In this document: positions 16,724-24,899 of the stretch, in pieces
Layout: each line of letters opens with the position of its first letter
How positions within the stretch are numbered: the stretch's first letter is position 1
Program-made: the position numbers and the translations under genes
Notes under the pieces: generated by a model
The model's input: only the letters and a program-made list of their open reading frames with translations
Told to the model about the DNA's origin: nothing
Database searches by the model: none
Assembly (NCBI GenBank): GCA_951812805.1
Contig: CATOSZ010000003.1
Span: 760,557-824,556, forward strand
Source of the DNA: an uncultured Alphaproteobacteria bacterium
Lineage (GTDB): Bacteria; Pseudomonadota; Alphaproteobacteria; GCA-2731375
DNA length: 64,000 nucleotides
Reading direction: 5' to 3'

Positions 16724-17607
16724 GGGGCGAGGCCTCCCAAACCACCCTCGCCATGGCTCTGATTACGCTGTCGATCTTCCTGATCGCGGTGATCGACACT
16801 TGGGCCAAGCTGCTCACCCGCGACCTGCATCCCATGCAGATCACGTGGGGCTATTTCCTCGCCATCGCCAGCTATCTCTCGCTCTGGGCGCTGTTCGTGC
16901 CGAAGGCGCGCCGCCTGGCCTTCCGCGCGAAGCGGCCGGGGCTATTGCTGCTGCGCGCCCTGCTGCTGGTCGCCTCGATCGCCGCGCTCTATATCGCGCT
17001 GGTCCACATGCCGATCGCGGAAGCAACCGCGATCAGCTTCACCTCGCCGCTGTTCATGGTGGCGCTGGCCGCCCCGCTGCTGGGCGAGGTGGTCGACCGC
17101 CACCGCTGGGGCGCCGTCGTCGTGGGCCTGCTGGGCGTGGTGATCATCCTGCGCCCCGGCGGGGAGTTCGACCACTGGTGGGCGCTGCTGCCGGTCGTCA
17201 CGGCAATCACCATGGGGCTTTTCCAGCTGGTTACCCGCGTGCTGGCCCGCGTCGAGGAAACCTTCACCATGCTGTTCATGACCGGCGTCGGCGCGCTGTT
17301 CTGGTGCTCCCTCGTCGTCCCCTTCACCTGGCACCCGGCGGGGCTCGCCGACTTCGCCACCTTCTACCTGCTGGGTGCCATGGGCGTCGTCGTCCACCTC
17401 TCCTTCATCGCCGCCTTCCAGCGGGCCGAGGCCTCGGTGCTGGCGCCCTTCAACTACACCAAGATCGTCTGGGTCACGATCGGCGGCTGGCTGCTGTTCG
17501 ACGACCTGCCCGGCCCGGCGACCTGGATCGGCTGCGCCGTCATCATCGCCTCCACGCTCTATGTCGTACACCGCGAACGCCGCGAGGCGGCGCGCAAGGC
17601 AACATGA
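16720..17607 (+). CDS. DMT-superfamily (EamA) transporter
   Basis: 295 residues with ten hydrophobic segments arranged as two EamA repeats, for example LITLSIFLIAVIDTWAKLL at the start and FNYTKIVWVTIGGWLLFDDL with WIGCAVIIASTLYVV near the end. The GTG start overlaps the hyuB stop by four bases (GTGA), so it is translated as part of the hyu operon. EamA proteins export or import small metabolites across the inner membrane; the operon context suggests uptake or efflux of the hydantoin-like substrate or product. The C-terminal tail RERREAARK is cytoplasmic by the positive-inside rule. Confidence 0.9.
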   Translation: MRGEASQTTLAMALITLSIFLIAVIDTWAKLLTRDLHPMQITWGYFLAIASYLSLWALFVPKARRLAFRAKRPGLLLLRALLLVASIAALYIALVHMPIAEATAISFTSPLFMVALAAPLLGEVVDRHRWGAVVVGLLGVVIILRPGGEFDHWWALLPVVTAITMGLFQLVTRVLARVEETFTMLFMTGVGALFWCSLVVPFTWHPAGLADFATFYLLGAMGVVVHLSFIAAFQRAEASVLAPFNYTKIVWVTIGGWLLFDDLPGPATWIGCAVIIASTLYVVHRERREAARKAT

Positions 17608-17711
17608 CGGGCTTCCCGTTTCAGCCATCGTGACCTGGCACGACCATCCGCTCTCTGGCAAGATTGGGGTTACCCTGCATTCTGGACGCCATGAATAGGA
17701 GCCGCAGAACC

Positions 17712-18356
17712 GTGGATAACTACAAGCTTCACTACTTTCCTGAGTCCGGGAATAGTTACAAACTTGCACTTATGCTAAAACTCTGCGGTCAGGATTTCGA
17801 GCCGATTTGGACCGACTTTGGTGGTGGTGTTACTCGAACAATGGAATGGCGAAAACATGTAAATGAGATGGGGGAAATACCGGTTCTCGAGGATGATGGC
17901 GTTAAGCTTACACAGACGGCGCCAATTCTAATTCGCCTGGCAAAACGCTACAATCGACTTTACACAACGGATCCGAAGGAAGAGTTCGAAATTCTCCGCT
18001 GGCTGTTCTGGGATAATCATAAACTGACGGGCTACATGGCACCCTATCGATTTCAACGGACCTTTACGCCGTCGGCAATTCCCTCGGTTTTGGAGTTCTT
18101 GCAAAAGCGGATCGATGATTGCCTGAATATTTTAGACGTACATCTGGACCGGAATCCCTTTGCAATCGGTCAAGCACCAACGATCGCGGATATTTCGATG
18201 CTCGGCTACCTGTCCTTCCCGCCAAGCGAAAGCGGATACGATCTTAGGGCGGATTATCCAAACATTGGATCATGGCTGGAACGGATCGCGGCGCTTCCGG
18301 GATGGCAGGGGCCGTACGACTTGCTACCGGGGAAACGTTTGCCTCACTACGTTTGA
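17712..18356 (+). CDS. Glutathione S-transferase-like protein
   Basis: About 214 residues from the GTG at 17712, chosen because AGGAG lies ten bases upstream and the protein then starts MDNYKLHYFPESGNSYKLAL, as family members do; an ATG at 17691 is the alternative. The thioredoxin-like N-terminal domain includes MGEIPVLEDDGVKLTQTAPI, where the cis-proline and the glutathione-binding Glu/Gln-Thr region are recognisable. The helical C-terminal domain ends with PTIADISMLGYLSF, containing the conserved N-capping box and aspartate. Likely a detoxification enzyme, substrate unknown. Its GC is lower than that of the hyu operon before it, hinting at a different origin. Confidence 0.88.
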   Translation: MDNYKLHYFPESGNSYKLALMLKLCGQDFEPIWTDFGGGVTRTMEWRKHVNEMGEIPVLEDDGVKLTQTAPILIRLAKRYNRLYTTDPKEEFEILRWLFWDNHKLTGYMAPYRFQRTFTPSAIPSVLEFLQKRIDDCLNILDVHLDRNPFAIGQAPTIADISMLGYLSFPPSESGYDLRADYPNIGSWLERIAALPGWQGPYDLLPGKRLPHYV

Positions 18357-18484
18357 CCGAGATGCGGCACAAGGGGCAGGCGGCACAATTGGGGTCACAT
18401 CATCGGGTCATGGTGGTCGGGTATTGAATGTCGAATTCGGTGCGGCCATGCTCGGATGATATCGAGATCGCCAGGCATCGTCAT

Positions 18485-18506
18485 AGGGGTCAGGACTTGA
18501 ATATTG
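18485..18506 (+). repeat. RAYT end repeat, partial copy
   Basis: Reads AGGGGTCAGGACTTGAATAT and breaks off after TTG, so it is a shortened copy of the 26-bp end. It is followed immediately by another copy. Confidence 0.85.
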
Positions 18507-18515
18507 CATCGTCAT

Positions 18516-18541
18516 AGGGGTCAGGACTTGAATATTGAATT
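18516..18541 (+). repeat. RAYT end repeat
   Basis: Full 26-bp copy, identical in sequence to the left end of the intact element. It precedes a decayed RAYT start. Confidence 0.9.
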
Positions 18542-18645
18542 TGGGTTGACCATGCTCCAGCAATGTCGAGACGGCCACGCATCGATTGCCCAGGCACGCT
18601 GCAGCGTCATAGGGGTCAGCGGCGTCACAGGGGTCACGGCGTCAC

Positions 18646-18671
18646 AGGGGTCAGGACTTGAATATTGAATT
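18646..18671 (+). repeat. RAYT end repeat
   Basis: Full 26-bp copy leading into the longest of the decayed RAYT 5' fragments. Two shorter GGGGTCA pieces occur just before it (18611-18640). Confidence 0.9.
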
Positions 18672-18798
18672 CGGGTCGGTCATGCCCGGCTGATGGCGAA
18701 GCCGCCACACGTCGATTACCCCGGACGGGCTGCATAACCTGACCAATCAGGGCAACGTCCGCGCGCATGTCGCTGACAGCCATGAACAGGGCGTCTTC

Positions 18799-18924
18799 GA
18801 TCTCATAGCCCAGCATCGCCTTGGAGTTCGAGATCGTAAAGGATCTTCGACCCGCGCTGCGGGCGCGCCTCGGGCGCGTCCTTGACGACCTCGAACTCCA
18901 AGGCAGCATGGCCATCATGAGATC
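18799..18924. repeat. 126-bp structured element, copy A (three-way-junction fold)
   Basis: Outer arms GATCTCAT and ATGAGATC pair. The core at 18818-18904 starts GCCTTGGAGTTCGAG and ends with its exact reverse complement. The stem continues about 12 more pairs with two mismatches and a wobble. Inside are two hairpins: CCCGC-GCT-GCGGG and CGCGCC-TCG-GGCGCG. The same layout and the same 126-bp length recur at 19944 and 46557. Lies between decayed and intact RAYT copies. Confidence 0.8.
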
Positions 18925-18984
18925 AATGGCCGGAACCGATCGACGTTCGGTAAGGGGCGCCGTTGCTTGATGTAGGTGCCCGGA

Positions 18985-19010
18985 AGGGGTCAGGACTTGA
19001 ATATTGAATT
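18985..19010 (+). repeat. Left end repeat of intact RAYT
   Basis: 26 bp, 21 bases before the RAYT ATG. Inverted partner of the repeat overlapping the end of the gene. Confidence 0.9.
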
Positions 19011-19031
19011 TGGGTCGGTCATGCTCCTGAG

Positions 19032-19892
19032 ATGTCGAGACCGCCACGCATCGATTATCCGGGTGCGCTGCACCACCTGACCGCTCGGGGCAACGCCCGT
19101 GCGGACATCGTTTCCGACGACGACGACCGGACCCGCTTCGTGCAGGTGCTGGACGAGGTGGTCGGCCACTTCGGCTGGCGCTGCCATGCCTGGTGCCTGA
19201 TGGACAATCACTACCATCTGTTGGTCGAGACGCCCGAGGCCAACCTCGCGCGCGGCATGCGCCGATTGAACGGCGTCTATACCCAGCGCCACAATCGGGC
19301 CCATGCGCGCAGCGGCCACGTCTTTCAAGGCCGCTACAAATCGATCCTGGTGGAGCGGGAGGCGCATCTGCTGGAACTCAGCCGCTACATCGTGGCGAAC
19401 CCGGTTCGCGCCGGCCTGACGTCGCGGGCGCGGGACTGGCGGTGGAACAGCTATCGCGCGACGGCGGGGCTGGCGGCAGCGCGGAGTTTCGAACATCTGG
19501 ACGCCGTCCTCGCGCCGTTCGGGGCGAGGCGCGAGGATGCCTTTCCGGCCTATCGGCGCTTCGTCGCGCAAGGGCGCCGGGCGCGGCGACCGTGGGACGA
19601 TCTCGTCGGCGGTGGCCAGGTGCTCGGGGGTCCGGCCTTTCTCGCGCGGCTGGACGAACATGTCTCCGGGACCACGCCGCCGCCGCCAGGCGGCGGCGGA
19701 TACGCCGCACCACCCTCCCTCGACCAGTTGCGCCGGCGCCATGGCGACCGCGGCGAGTGGATGGCGCGGGCCCACCGGGAGCACGGCTATACGATGCGCG
19801 CGATCGCGACGGCAGCCGGTCTGCATTTCTCCTCGGTCTCGAAGATCATCCGGGCGTGGGACGCGGGGGCGAATTCAACATTCAAGTCCTGA
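19032..19892 (+). CDS. REP-associated tyrosine transposase (RAYT, Y1_Tnp family)
   Basis: 286 residues. The start PRIDYPGALHHLTARGNARA is typical of Y1_Tnp RAYTs. The HUH metal site is MDNHYHLLVE (His60, His62). GHVFQGRYKSILVE and LSRYIVANPVRAG follow, the tyrosine at 119 being the best candidate nucleophile for nicking single-stranded DNA. Residues from about 230 form an extra C-terminal helix-turn-helix (LRRRHGDRGEWMARAHREHG, then ATAAGLHFSSVSKIIRAW), which probably recognises the repeats. The last codons (NSTFKS) and stop are supplied by the right end repeat. All catalytic residues are present, so it may be active. Confidence 0.92.
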   Translation: MSRPPRIDYPGALHHLTARGNARADIVSDDDDRTRFVQVLDEVVGHFGWRCHAWCLMDNHYHLLVETPEANLARGMRRLNGVYTQRHNRAHARSGHVFQGRYKSILVEREAHLLELSRYIVANPVRAGLTSRARDWRWNSYRATAGLAAARSFEHLDAVLAPFGARREDAFPAYRRFVAQGRRARRPWDDLVGGGQVLGGPAFLARLDEHVSGTTPPPPGGGGYAAPPSLDQLRRRHGDRGEWMARAHREHGYTMRAIATAAGLHFSSVSKIIRAWDAGANSTFKS

Positions 19893-19897
19893 CCCCT
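19872..19897 (-). repeat. Right end repeat of intact RAYT, overlapping its stop codon
   Basis: Minus-strand copy of the 26-bp end. Its bases encode the last six residues and the TGA of the transposase, so coding and recognition sequence coincide. Confidence 0.9.
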
Positions 19898-19943
19898 TTC
19901 GGGCACCTTTTCGGGCGGTGGGGTAGCTGGACAGAGCGTCGTC

Positions 19944-20069
19944 GATCTCGTGGTGGAGCGTCGCCTTGGTTCCCGAGATCGTAAAGGATCTTCGACCCGC
20001 TCTGCGGGCGCGCCTTGGGCGCGTCCTTGACGACCTCGAAAACCAAGGCGCCATGGCCATCATGAGATC
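19944..20069. repeat. 126-bp structured element, copy B
   Basis: Same architecture as copy A. The core at 19963-20049 starts GCCTTGGTTCCCGAG and closes with CTCGAAAACCAAGGC. The inner hairpins are CCCGC-TCT-GCGGG and CGCGCC-TTG-GGCGCG. Several stem positions differ from copy A on both arms at once (AG/CT became TT/AA), which keeps the pairing. Immediately downstream of the intact RAYT, in the same orientation as copy A. Confidence 0.8.
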
Positions 20070-20130
20070 GAAGGCCGGAACCGACGGGCACTCGGTGAGA
20101 GGTGACGTGGTTGGCGTGGGTGCGCATGCG

Positions 20131-20198
20131 GCCCCCGTCTCCAAGATCATCCGGGCGTGGGACGAGGCGGCGAGTTCAACATTCAAGTCCTGACCCCT
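20131..20198 (+). repeat. Decayed RAYT 3' end with end repeat
   Basis: The stretch CCCCCGTCTCCAAGATCATC and onward matches the codons for the last helix of the intact RAYT (SVSKIIRAWD), then runs into an inverted 26-bp end (20173-20198). It is a 3' remnant without the rest of the gene. The whole stretch 19893-20238 contains only this, copy B and short spacer. Confidence 0.75.
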
Positions 20199-20238
20199 TT
20201 TGGGTCCCTGTCGCGGGCATCCCGGTGGTGGCATGCGC

Positions 20239-20763
20239 TCAGTCTCGCAGCGATCGCTCCATGAACACGAGGCTTTCGCGCAGTTCCGGGCCCGGGTCGT
20301 AGTAGGCGTCGCGGACCTCGAAGCCGAGCCGGCGATAGAGGGCCTGCGCCTCGTGGTGGAAGGGGCCGGTGTCGAGGCGCATGGTGTGGTAGCCCATCGC
20401 CCGGGCGCGCGCCATCAGCGCTTCGGCGAGCGCCTGGCCGACGCCCTGCCCGCGCATCGTCTCGGCGACGAAGAGGCGGTGCATCTCGGCGATGCCGGGC
20501 GCATTGCAGTCGAGCATGATGCAACCGGCGGGCCGGCCGCGAAGGCGGGCGAGCAGGATCGTGCCCGCCGGCGGGCCGTGGCGCGCCGGCAGGGACGCCA
20601 GCAGGCGTTCGAAGTCGGCCGGATTGTAATAGGCGTCGATCCGGTCCCGGTCGTCGGGATAGCGCGCGTAGAGCCAAAGGCGGAAGGCCCGGCACAACTC
20701 ATGGACCGCGTCCAGTCCCGCCCCGGCCAGGGCGTCTTCGATCTCGATTCCGCCGCTCTTCAT
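20239..20763 (-). CDS. GNAT-family N-acetyltransferase
   Basis: 174 residues from the ATG at 20763 (MKSGGIEIEDALAG); the larger upstream frame is shadow. The acetyl-CoA-binding core is clear: EMHRLFVAETMRGQGVGQAL contains the R/Q-x-x-G-x-G/A loop, preceded by the strand AGCIMLDCNAPG, and followed by YHTMRLDTGPFHHEAQALYR and LGFEVRDAYYDPG. Members acetylate small molecules or protein amines; substrate unknown. It stands alone between the RAYT nest and a hypothetical gene on the same strand. Confidence 0.9.
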   Translation of the reverse strand: MKSGGIEIEDALAGAGLDAVHELCRAFRLWLYARYPDDRDRIDAYYNPADFERLLASLPARHGPPAGTILLARLRGRPAGCIMLDCNAPGIAEMHRLFVAETMRGQGVGQALAEALMARARAMGYHTMRLDTGPFHHEAQALYRRLGFEVRDAYYDPGPELRESLVFMERSLRD

Positions 20764-20909
20764 GTCCCGGGCCTCCCCGCCACCGCGATGGGACCTCGGC
20801 CACCCGGTCCGAAACGCAGAAGAGGCGCCGGGCCCAACTGTACAGCCGGGACCGGCGCCTCGCCCTATCCACGTCGCGCGGCGACGGCGTGCCGCCCGGC
20901 GATGTCGCC

Positions 20910-21266
20910 TCAACAGAGTTTGCGGAAGACCTTGATCGACAGCAGGTGACCGGCGGCCCCGTCGCCGCCGAACTGGGACTGCACCGTCGACAGGCTCGGC
21001 TCGATGATCAGGCCGCTGCGCTTGGCCTCGTCCATCGCCCGGTTGAAGTCCTGCACCATGCGGACGAGTTCGGCGGCGGCCTGGCGATCGCGACTCACTT
21101 CGGTCTCCTGGGGTGCGGGCGCCGTGGGCGCGGTTTCGACCGAGGCCTCGGCCCGGCCTTCGACGAGGCGGAGCGGCGTCGATTCCTGCTCGTCGTGATC
21201 GTCGAAATCCTGCGGCGCCGTGATCCGGGACGCCATCGCCATCCCGTTGACCTGGGCACCGTTCAT
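20910..21266 (-). CDS. Hypothetical protein with conserved C-terminal helix
   Basis: 118 residues from the ATG at 21266, which has GGGAGCG upstream; longer starts add implausible sequence. The N-terminal half is low-complexity and acidic (DFDDHDEQESTP, then TAPTAPAPQETEVS). The C-terminal half is predicted helical and more ordered: AAAELVRMVQDFNRAMDEAK, then GLIIEPSLSTVQSQFG and a final HLLSIKVFRKLC. No family recognised. The 235 bases upstream (to 21501) carry no gene and probably hold its promoter. Confidence 0.6.
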   Translation of the reverse strand: MNGAQVNGMAMASRITAPQDFDDHDEQESTPLRLVEGRAEASVETAPTAPAPQETEVSRDRQAAAELVRMVQDFNRAMDEAKRSGLIIEPSLSTVQSQFGGDGAAGHLLSIKVFRKLC

Positions 21267-21501
21267 GAAACGCTCCCGGTTGCGTTCGCCGTTTCGAATA
21301 CTGAATCCCTTGACCGCTGACACTTGCGTGTCCTCCTCCTGCTGACGTCCCCCGGGCGGTATGCCCGCCGCCGCCGGTTTTCCCTCCCCCGACGACGTTG
21401 TAACACCGGTAGAGTGACCGATCCCCCGACAGGTGCATGTGACGTCGATCACAGGAGGGAAAATTTTCAGCAAATTTTAACGAATTCCCATCCTGTCATG
21501 G

Positions 21502-22638
21502 TTAATCCCCGACCGTGGCGGCCAGCCGTTCCACCGCTTCGGCGTAATCCAGCATGAAGTCCTGGACGACGGAGCGGGCGGATTGCTCGACCTCCATCAG
21601 GCCGACGGCCTGGCCGACATAGTAGGTGGCGAGGTCCTTGGCGCCCGGATGCCCGCTTTCGGCAAGTTTGTCGATTTTGGCCATCGCGGGACGGGAAATC
21701 AGGCCCTGCAGGGGCATGGGCAGCGGCTCCGGCGCGCCGGGCGCATGCCACGATTCGGTCCAGCTCGACTTCAGCTGGCGGGTCGGTTTGCCCGTCCGCC
21801 CGCGCGAGCGCACCGTGTCGCGGGAACTCGCCGCCAGCATCTTCGCTTTCACCGTCGGAATCGTCTCCGCCTCCGCCGTCGTCAGCCAGACGGAGCCGCA
21901 CCAGGCGCCATGCGCGCCCATCGCCATGCAGGCCGCCATCTGCCGCCCGCTGGCGATGCCGCCGGCCGCCAGCACGCTGACGCCGTCGTAGCCCTCGATC
22001 GCCCGCAGCACCTCCGGGATGAGCACCATCGTCGAGACTTCGCCGCAGTGGCCGCCCGCCTCGGTTCCGGAGACGACCAGAATATCGACGCCGGCCTCGG
22101 CATGCTTGATCGCGTGCTCCCGGGCACCGGTCAGCGCGCCGACGGCGACGCCTTTGGCTCGCGCCCGCTCGAACATGGAGGCCGGCGGCACGCCGAGCGC
22201 GTTGACGATCAGCGCGATTTGATGGTCGAAGGCAACGTCCATCACCGCCGCCGCACCGGCCTCGCGGAAGTTGTCGCCGTAGTCGTCGCCGATCCGCTCG
22301 GCCCACAGATCGCCGGTATCGACGCCGTGGCGTTCCAGCAGCTCGGCGACATGGCGGCGATGCGTCTCGGGCACCCGCGCCTCGATCTCCGCCGCCGCCA
22401 GCCCGCCGTCCTTGGCATCCAGCTTGTTGGGAATCAGCAGGTCGACGCCATAGGGCTTGCCGGCGACCTGCTCGTCGATCCAGGCGAGTTCGATCTCGAG
22501 GCTTTCCGGCGTGTGGATGACCGCGCCGAGCACGCCCATCCCGCCCGCGTTGGTCACCGCCGCCACGACATCGCGGCAGTGCGAAAAGGCGAAGAGCGGG
22601 AAGTCGATACCGAAGCGTTCGCAAAGCGGGGAATTCAT
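21502..22638 (-). CDS. NAD(P)H-dependent flavin oxidoreductase (nitronate monooxygenase-like)
   Basis: 378 residues starting MNSPLCERFGIDFPLFAFSH, with CGGGAG upstream fixing the start. The FMN-binding TIM barrel shows VTNAGGMGVLGAV, the pair VDILVVSGTEAGGHCGEVST, and VLAAGGIASGRQMAACMAMG, all characteristic of the 2-nitropropane dioxygenase/nitronate monooxygenase superfamily. The catalytic histidine is probably in GGHCGE. A longer C-terminal part (AKDLATYYVGQAVGLMEVEQ) is seen in class members tied to acyl-CoA metabolism. Real substrates vary, so nitronate oxidation is not assured. Monocistronic by position. Confidence 0.9.
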   Translation of the reverse strand: MNSPLCERFGIDFPLFAFSHCRDVVAAVTNAGGMGVLGAVIHTPESLEIELAWIDEQVAGKPYGVDLLIPNKLDAKDGGLAAAEIEARVPETHRRHVAELLERHGVDTGDLWAERIGDDYGDNFREAGAAAVMDVAFDHQIALIVNALGVPPASMFERARAKGVAVGALTGAREHAIKHAEAGVDILVVSGTEAGGHCGEVSTMVLIPEVLRAIEGYDGVSVLAAGGIASGRQMAACMAMGAHGAWCGSVWLTTAEAETIPTVKAKMLAASSRDTVRSRGRTGKPTRQLKSSWTESWHAPGAPEPLPMPLQGLISRPAMAKIDKLAESGHPGAKDLATYYVGQAVGLMEVEQSARSVVQDFMLDYAEAVERLAATVGD

Positions 22639-22759
22639 AGGGCGTCTCCCGAGAGGTCGTGGAGGCGCAAGTCTAATTCTTCGGCACCGACTTGGCACCA
22701 CTTCGCGACGCGCCGTGCTACGTTGCCGCAACCAACGTATCGTAGAGAGGAACGTGAAC

Positions 22760-23134
22760 ATGGCGACCGACGCTCAAGTGCAGATCATCAAGACGGGTTG
22801 GGAAGACCTCGGACGCGGTGACATGGATGCGCTGGCCGCGGCCTATGCGGAAGACATGATCTTCGTGCTGCCCGGCCAGGACGACGTAATCGAGGGCCGC
22901 GCCGCGTTCCGCGCTGCCCTCGACGGCATTGGCGACGCCTTGCCGCCCGGCTTTGACGTCACCGAACTGCGCTACTGCACCGGCGACGACGAAGTGGTCA
23001 ACCTGTTGCGCTTCACCGCCGACAAGCTGCCCGGCGGCTCGCACTGCGCCATCGTCTTCCGTTTCAACGCCAGCAACCAGATCGTCGAAGAACGCTGGTT
23101 CGTCGACACCGAACAGTGGAAGGCCGCGTTCTAA
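22760..23134 (+). CDS. SnoaL-like / NTF2-fold protein
   Basis: 124 residues from the ATG at 22760 (a GTG two codons earlier is possible), after a GAGAGGAAC site. The pattern of an N-terminal helix (VQIIKTGWEDLGRGDMDALA), the strand DDVIEGRAAFRAAL and a final VEERWFVDT strand fits the SnoaL-like domain, a small cone-shaped fold used for hydrolysis, isomerisation or binding. No catalytic His/Asp pair stands out. Convergent with the RHH gene, overlapping by four bases at the ends. Confidence 0.82.
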   Translation: MATDAQVQIIKTGWEDLGRGDMDALAAAYAEDMIFVLPGQDDVIEGRAAFRAALDGIGDALPPGFDVTELRYCTGDDEVVNLLRFTADKLPGGSHCAIVFRFNASNQIVEERWFVDTEQWKAAF

Positions 23135-23376
23135 TCCTCGCCGGGCGGCGGCCCGTTGGCCAGGATCCAGTCCAGCACGAAGATGCGCGCGGCGCCGGAC
23201 AGGCCGCCGGTGCGCGCTTCGTCGATGCGGGCGACCAGGGCGTTGAGCGACAGCCCCTCGATGCGGGCGATGGCGCGCAGCTGATCCCAGAAGGCCGCCT
23301 CCAGCGAGATCGAGGTGGCGTGGCCGGCGAGGCGGACGGATCGCTTGCGAACCGCCGCGCGGGCCGGGTCGCTCAC
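23131..23376 (-). CDS. Ribbon-helix-helix domain protein
   Basis: 81 residues from a GTG that overlaps the fumC stop by four bases, so it is translated from the fumC message. The core matches the alphaproteobacterial RHH_4 family: [20 protein letters not shown] (the beta strand and first helix), then [20 protein letters not shown], and a C-terminal [15 protein letters not shown]. Such proteins sit beside fumC in many alphaproteobacteria (recalled, not checked). They are probable DNA-binding proteins, role unknown. The longer frame to 23781 is antisense to fumC. Confidence 0.85.
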   Translation of the reverse strand: MSDPARAAVRKRSVRLAGHATSISLEAAFWDQLRAIARIEGLSLNALVARIDEARTGGLSGAARIFVLDWILANGPPPGED

Positions 23377-24776
23377 GGCTTGGGACCGATCATCTTCTCC
23401 GGCCGGACCCATTTGTCGAAGTCCTCGCCCGCGACCAGGCCCAGCTGCTCCGCCGCATCGCGCAGGGTCATGCCCTTGGCGTGCGCATGCTTGGCGATCT
23501 TGCCCGCGTTGTCGTAGCCGATGTGCGGCGTCAGCGAGGTCACCAGCATGAGCGAGCGGCCCATCAGCTCGTCGATGTTGTCGGTGATCGCCTCGATGCC
23601 GTCGACGCAGTTGCGGCGGAAGCTGTCGGCGCCGTCGCCCAGCAGCTGGATGGACTGCAGCAGGTTGTAGATCATCACCGGCTTGAAGACGTTCAGCTCC
23701 AGGAACCCGCCGCCGCCCGCATAGGTCACGGTGGCATGGTTGCCCATCACCTGCATCGCCGCCATCGACAGCGCCTCGCACTGCGTCGGGTTGACCTTGC
23801 CCGGCATGATGGAGGAGCCGGGCTCGTTCTCCGGCAGGGCCAGCTCGCCGAGGCCCGAGCGCGGGCCCGAACCCAGCAGGCGTACGTCGTTGGCGATCTT
23901 CAGCAGGCTGGTGGCGATGACGTTGAGCGCGCCCGAGGCCTCGACGATCGCGTCATGGCTCGCCATCGCCTCGAACTTGTTCTCGGCCGTCTTGAACGGC
24001 AGGCCGGTGAGCCGCGCGATCTCCGCCGCGACGGCCTTGTCGAAGCCCTTCTTCGCGTTGAGGCCGGTGCCGACGGCGGTGCCGCCCTGGGCCAGGCGGT
24101 AGAGGCGCGGCAGCGTCGCCTTGATCCGCTCGATGGCGTACTTCATCTGTGTCGCATAGCCGGAGAATTCCTGCCCCAACGTCAACGGCGTCGCGTCCTG
24201 CATGTGGGTGCGGCCGATCTTCACGATGCCCTTCCAGGCCTTGGCCTTGGCATCGAGCGCGGCGCGCAGCAGCTCGAGGTTCGGGATCAGGTGGTCGTTG
24301 ATCTGCCGCGCGGCGGCGACATGCATCACGGTCGGGAAGGTGTCGTTCGACGACTGGCCCTTGTTGCAATGGTCGTTCGGATGGATCGGGTCTTTCGAGC
24401 CCATCTCGCCGCCCAGCATCTCGATCGCCCGGTTGGAGATCACCTCGTTGGCGTTCATGTTGCTCTGGGTGCCGGAGCCGGTCTGCCAGACCACGAGGGG
24501 GAAGTGATCGTCGTGCTTGCCGTCCGCCACCTCCTTGGCGGCCCGGGCGATGGCCCGTCCGACCTTGGGCGGCAGCTCGCCGAGTTCGACGTTGGTGGTC
24601 GCGGCGGCGCCCTTCACGATACCGAAGGCATGCACGACCGAGGCCGGCATCGTCTCCCAACCGATCTTGAAATTGTGCAGCGAGCGTTGCGTCTGCGCGC
24701 CCCAATAGCGGTCGGCGGCGACCTGGATCGGGCCGAAGGAATCGCTCTCGGTACGGGTCTTGGCGGATTTGCTCAT
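23373..24776 (-). CDS. fumC: Class II fumarate hydratase
   Basis: 467 residues, full length. It hydrates fumarate to L-malate in the citric acid cycle as a cytosolic homotetramer. Diagnostic segments are [15 protein letters not shown] near the start, [32 protein letters not shown] (with the substrate-binding His) and the signature [15 protein letters not shown] that holds the catalytic serine loop. The start [19 protein letters not shown] is typical. It is followed in the same message by a ribbon-helix-helix gene. Iron-free class II enzymes are oxygen-stable, fitting an aerobe. Confidence 0.97.
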   Translation of the reverse strand: MSKSAKTRTESDSFGPIQVAADRYWGAQTQRSLHNFKIGWETMPASVVHAFGIVKGAAATTNVELGELPPKVGRAIARAAKEVADGKHDDHFPLVVWQTGSGTQSNMNANEVISNRAIEMLGGEMGSKDPIHPNDHCNKGQSSNDTFPTVMHVAAARQINDHLIPNLELLRAALDAKAKAWKGIVKIGRTHMQDATPLTLGQEFSGYATQMKYAIERIKATLPRLYRLAQGGTAVGTGLNAKKGFDKAVAAEIARLTGLPFKTAENKFEAMASHDAIVEASGALNVIATSLLKIANDVRLLGSGPRSGLGELALPENEPGSSIMPGKVNPTQCEALSMAAMQVMGNHATVTYAGGGGFLELNVFKPVMIYNLLQSIQLLGDGADSFRRNCVDGIEAITDNIDELMGRSLMLVTSLTPHIGYDNAGKIAKHAHAKGMTLRDAAEQLGLVAGEDFDKWVRPEKMIGPKP

Positions 24777-24851
24777 GGCGGGGCGGTCCTTCCCTGGGGC
24801 GAAGCGGATCCCGGTGAATACCCGCGCGGAAGGAGACCGGTCAACAGCCGG

Positions 24852-24876
24852 CCCCCGCCCGAACGCCGGGCGGGGG
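24852..24876 (-). terminator. GC-rich hairpin downstream of the protease gene
   Basis: A perfect 10-bp stem (CCCCCGCCCG / CGGGCGGGGG) with a 5-base loop lies 24 bases past the protease stop and before fumC on the same strand. The T-run after it on the minus strand is absent, so it may end transcription only weakly or with a partner factor. Confidence 0.5.
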
Positions 24877-24899
24877 ATTTCAGATCGTCGCCGTGACGA

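Larger units (their letters stand above)
18421..18780 (+). repeat. Three decayed RAYT 5' ends in tandem
   Basis: Three successive stretches resemble the first bases of the intact RAYT gene further right. Around 18425-18480 matches the leader and first codons. 18516-18600 carries the 26-bp end repeat, then leader and ATGTCGAGACGGCCACG. 18646-18780 carries the repeat and a frame-shifted version of codons 1 to about 25 (still reading LHNLTNQGNVRA in one frame). None continues to the HUH motif. They look like abortive or deleted copies stacked upstream of the intact element. Confidence 0.75.
18985..19897 (+). mobile_element. Intact RAYT element with 26-bp inverted ends
   Basis: A 913-bp unit. 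The left end reads AGGGGTCAGGACTTGAATAT plus TGAATT; the right end is the reverse complement apart from one base (AATTCAACATTCAAG and onward). Between them lies a single full-length Y1-type transposase gene. RAYTs are normally linked to repetitive extragenic sequences that they mobilise or process as single strands. Here the ends recur as many partial copies in the window, which fits that behaviour. Confidence 0.8.

Noticed and set aside
18790..20110. Small basic ORFs over the 126-bp elements (reading like SRSSRTRPRRAR)
   Set aside because: They are read-throughs of stem sequence in different frames; conservation follows pairing, not codons.
18485..20198. Possible CRISPR array from repeated 26-bp units
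   Set aside because: Spacing is irregular, repeats occur in both orientations, and the interval contents are RAYT fragments, not unique spacers.
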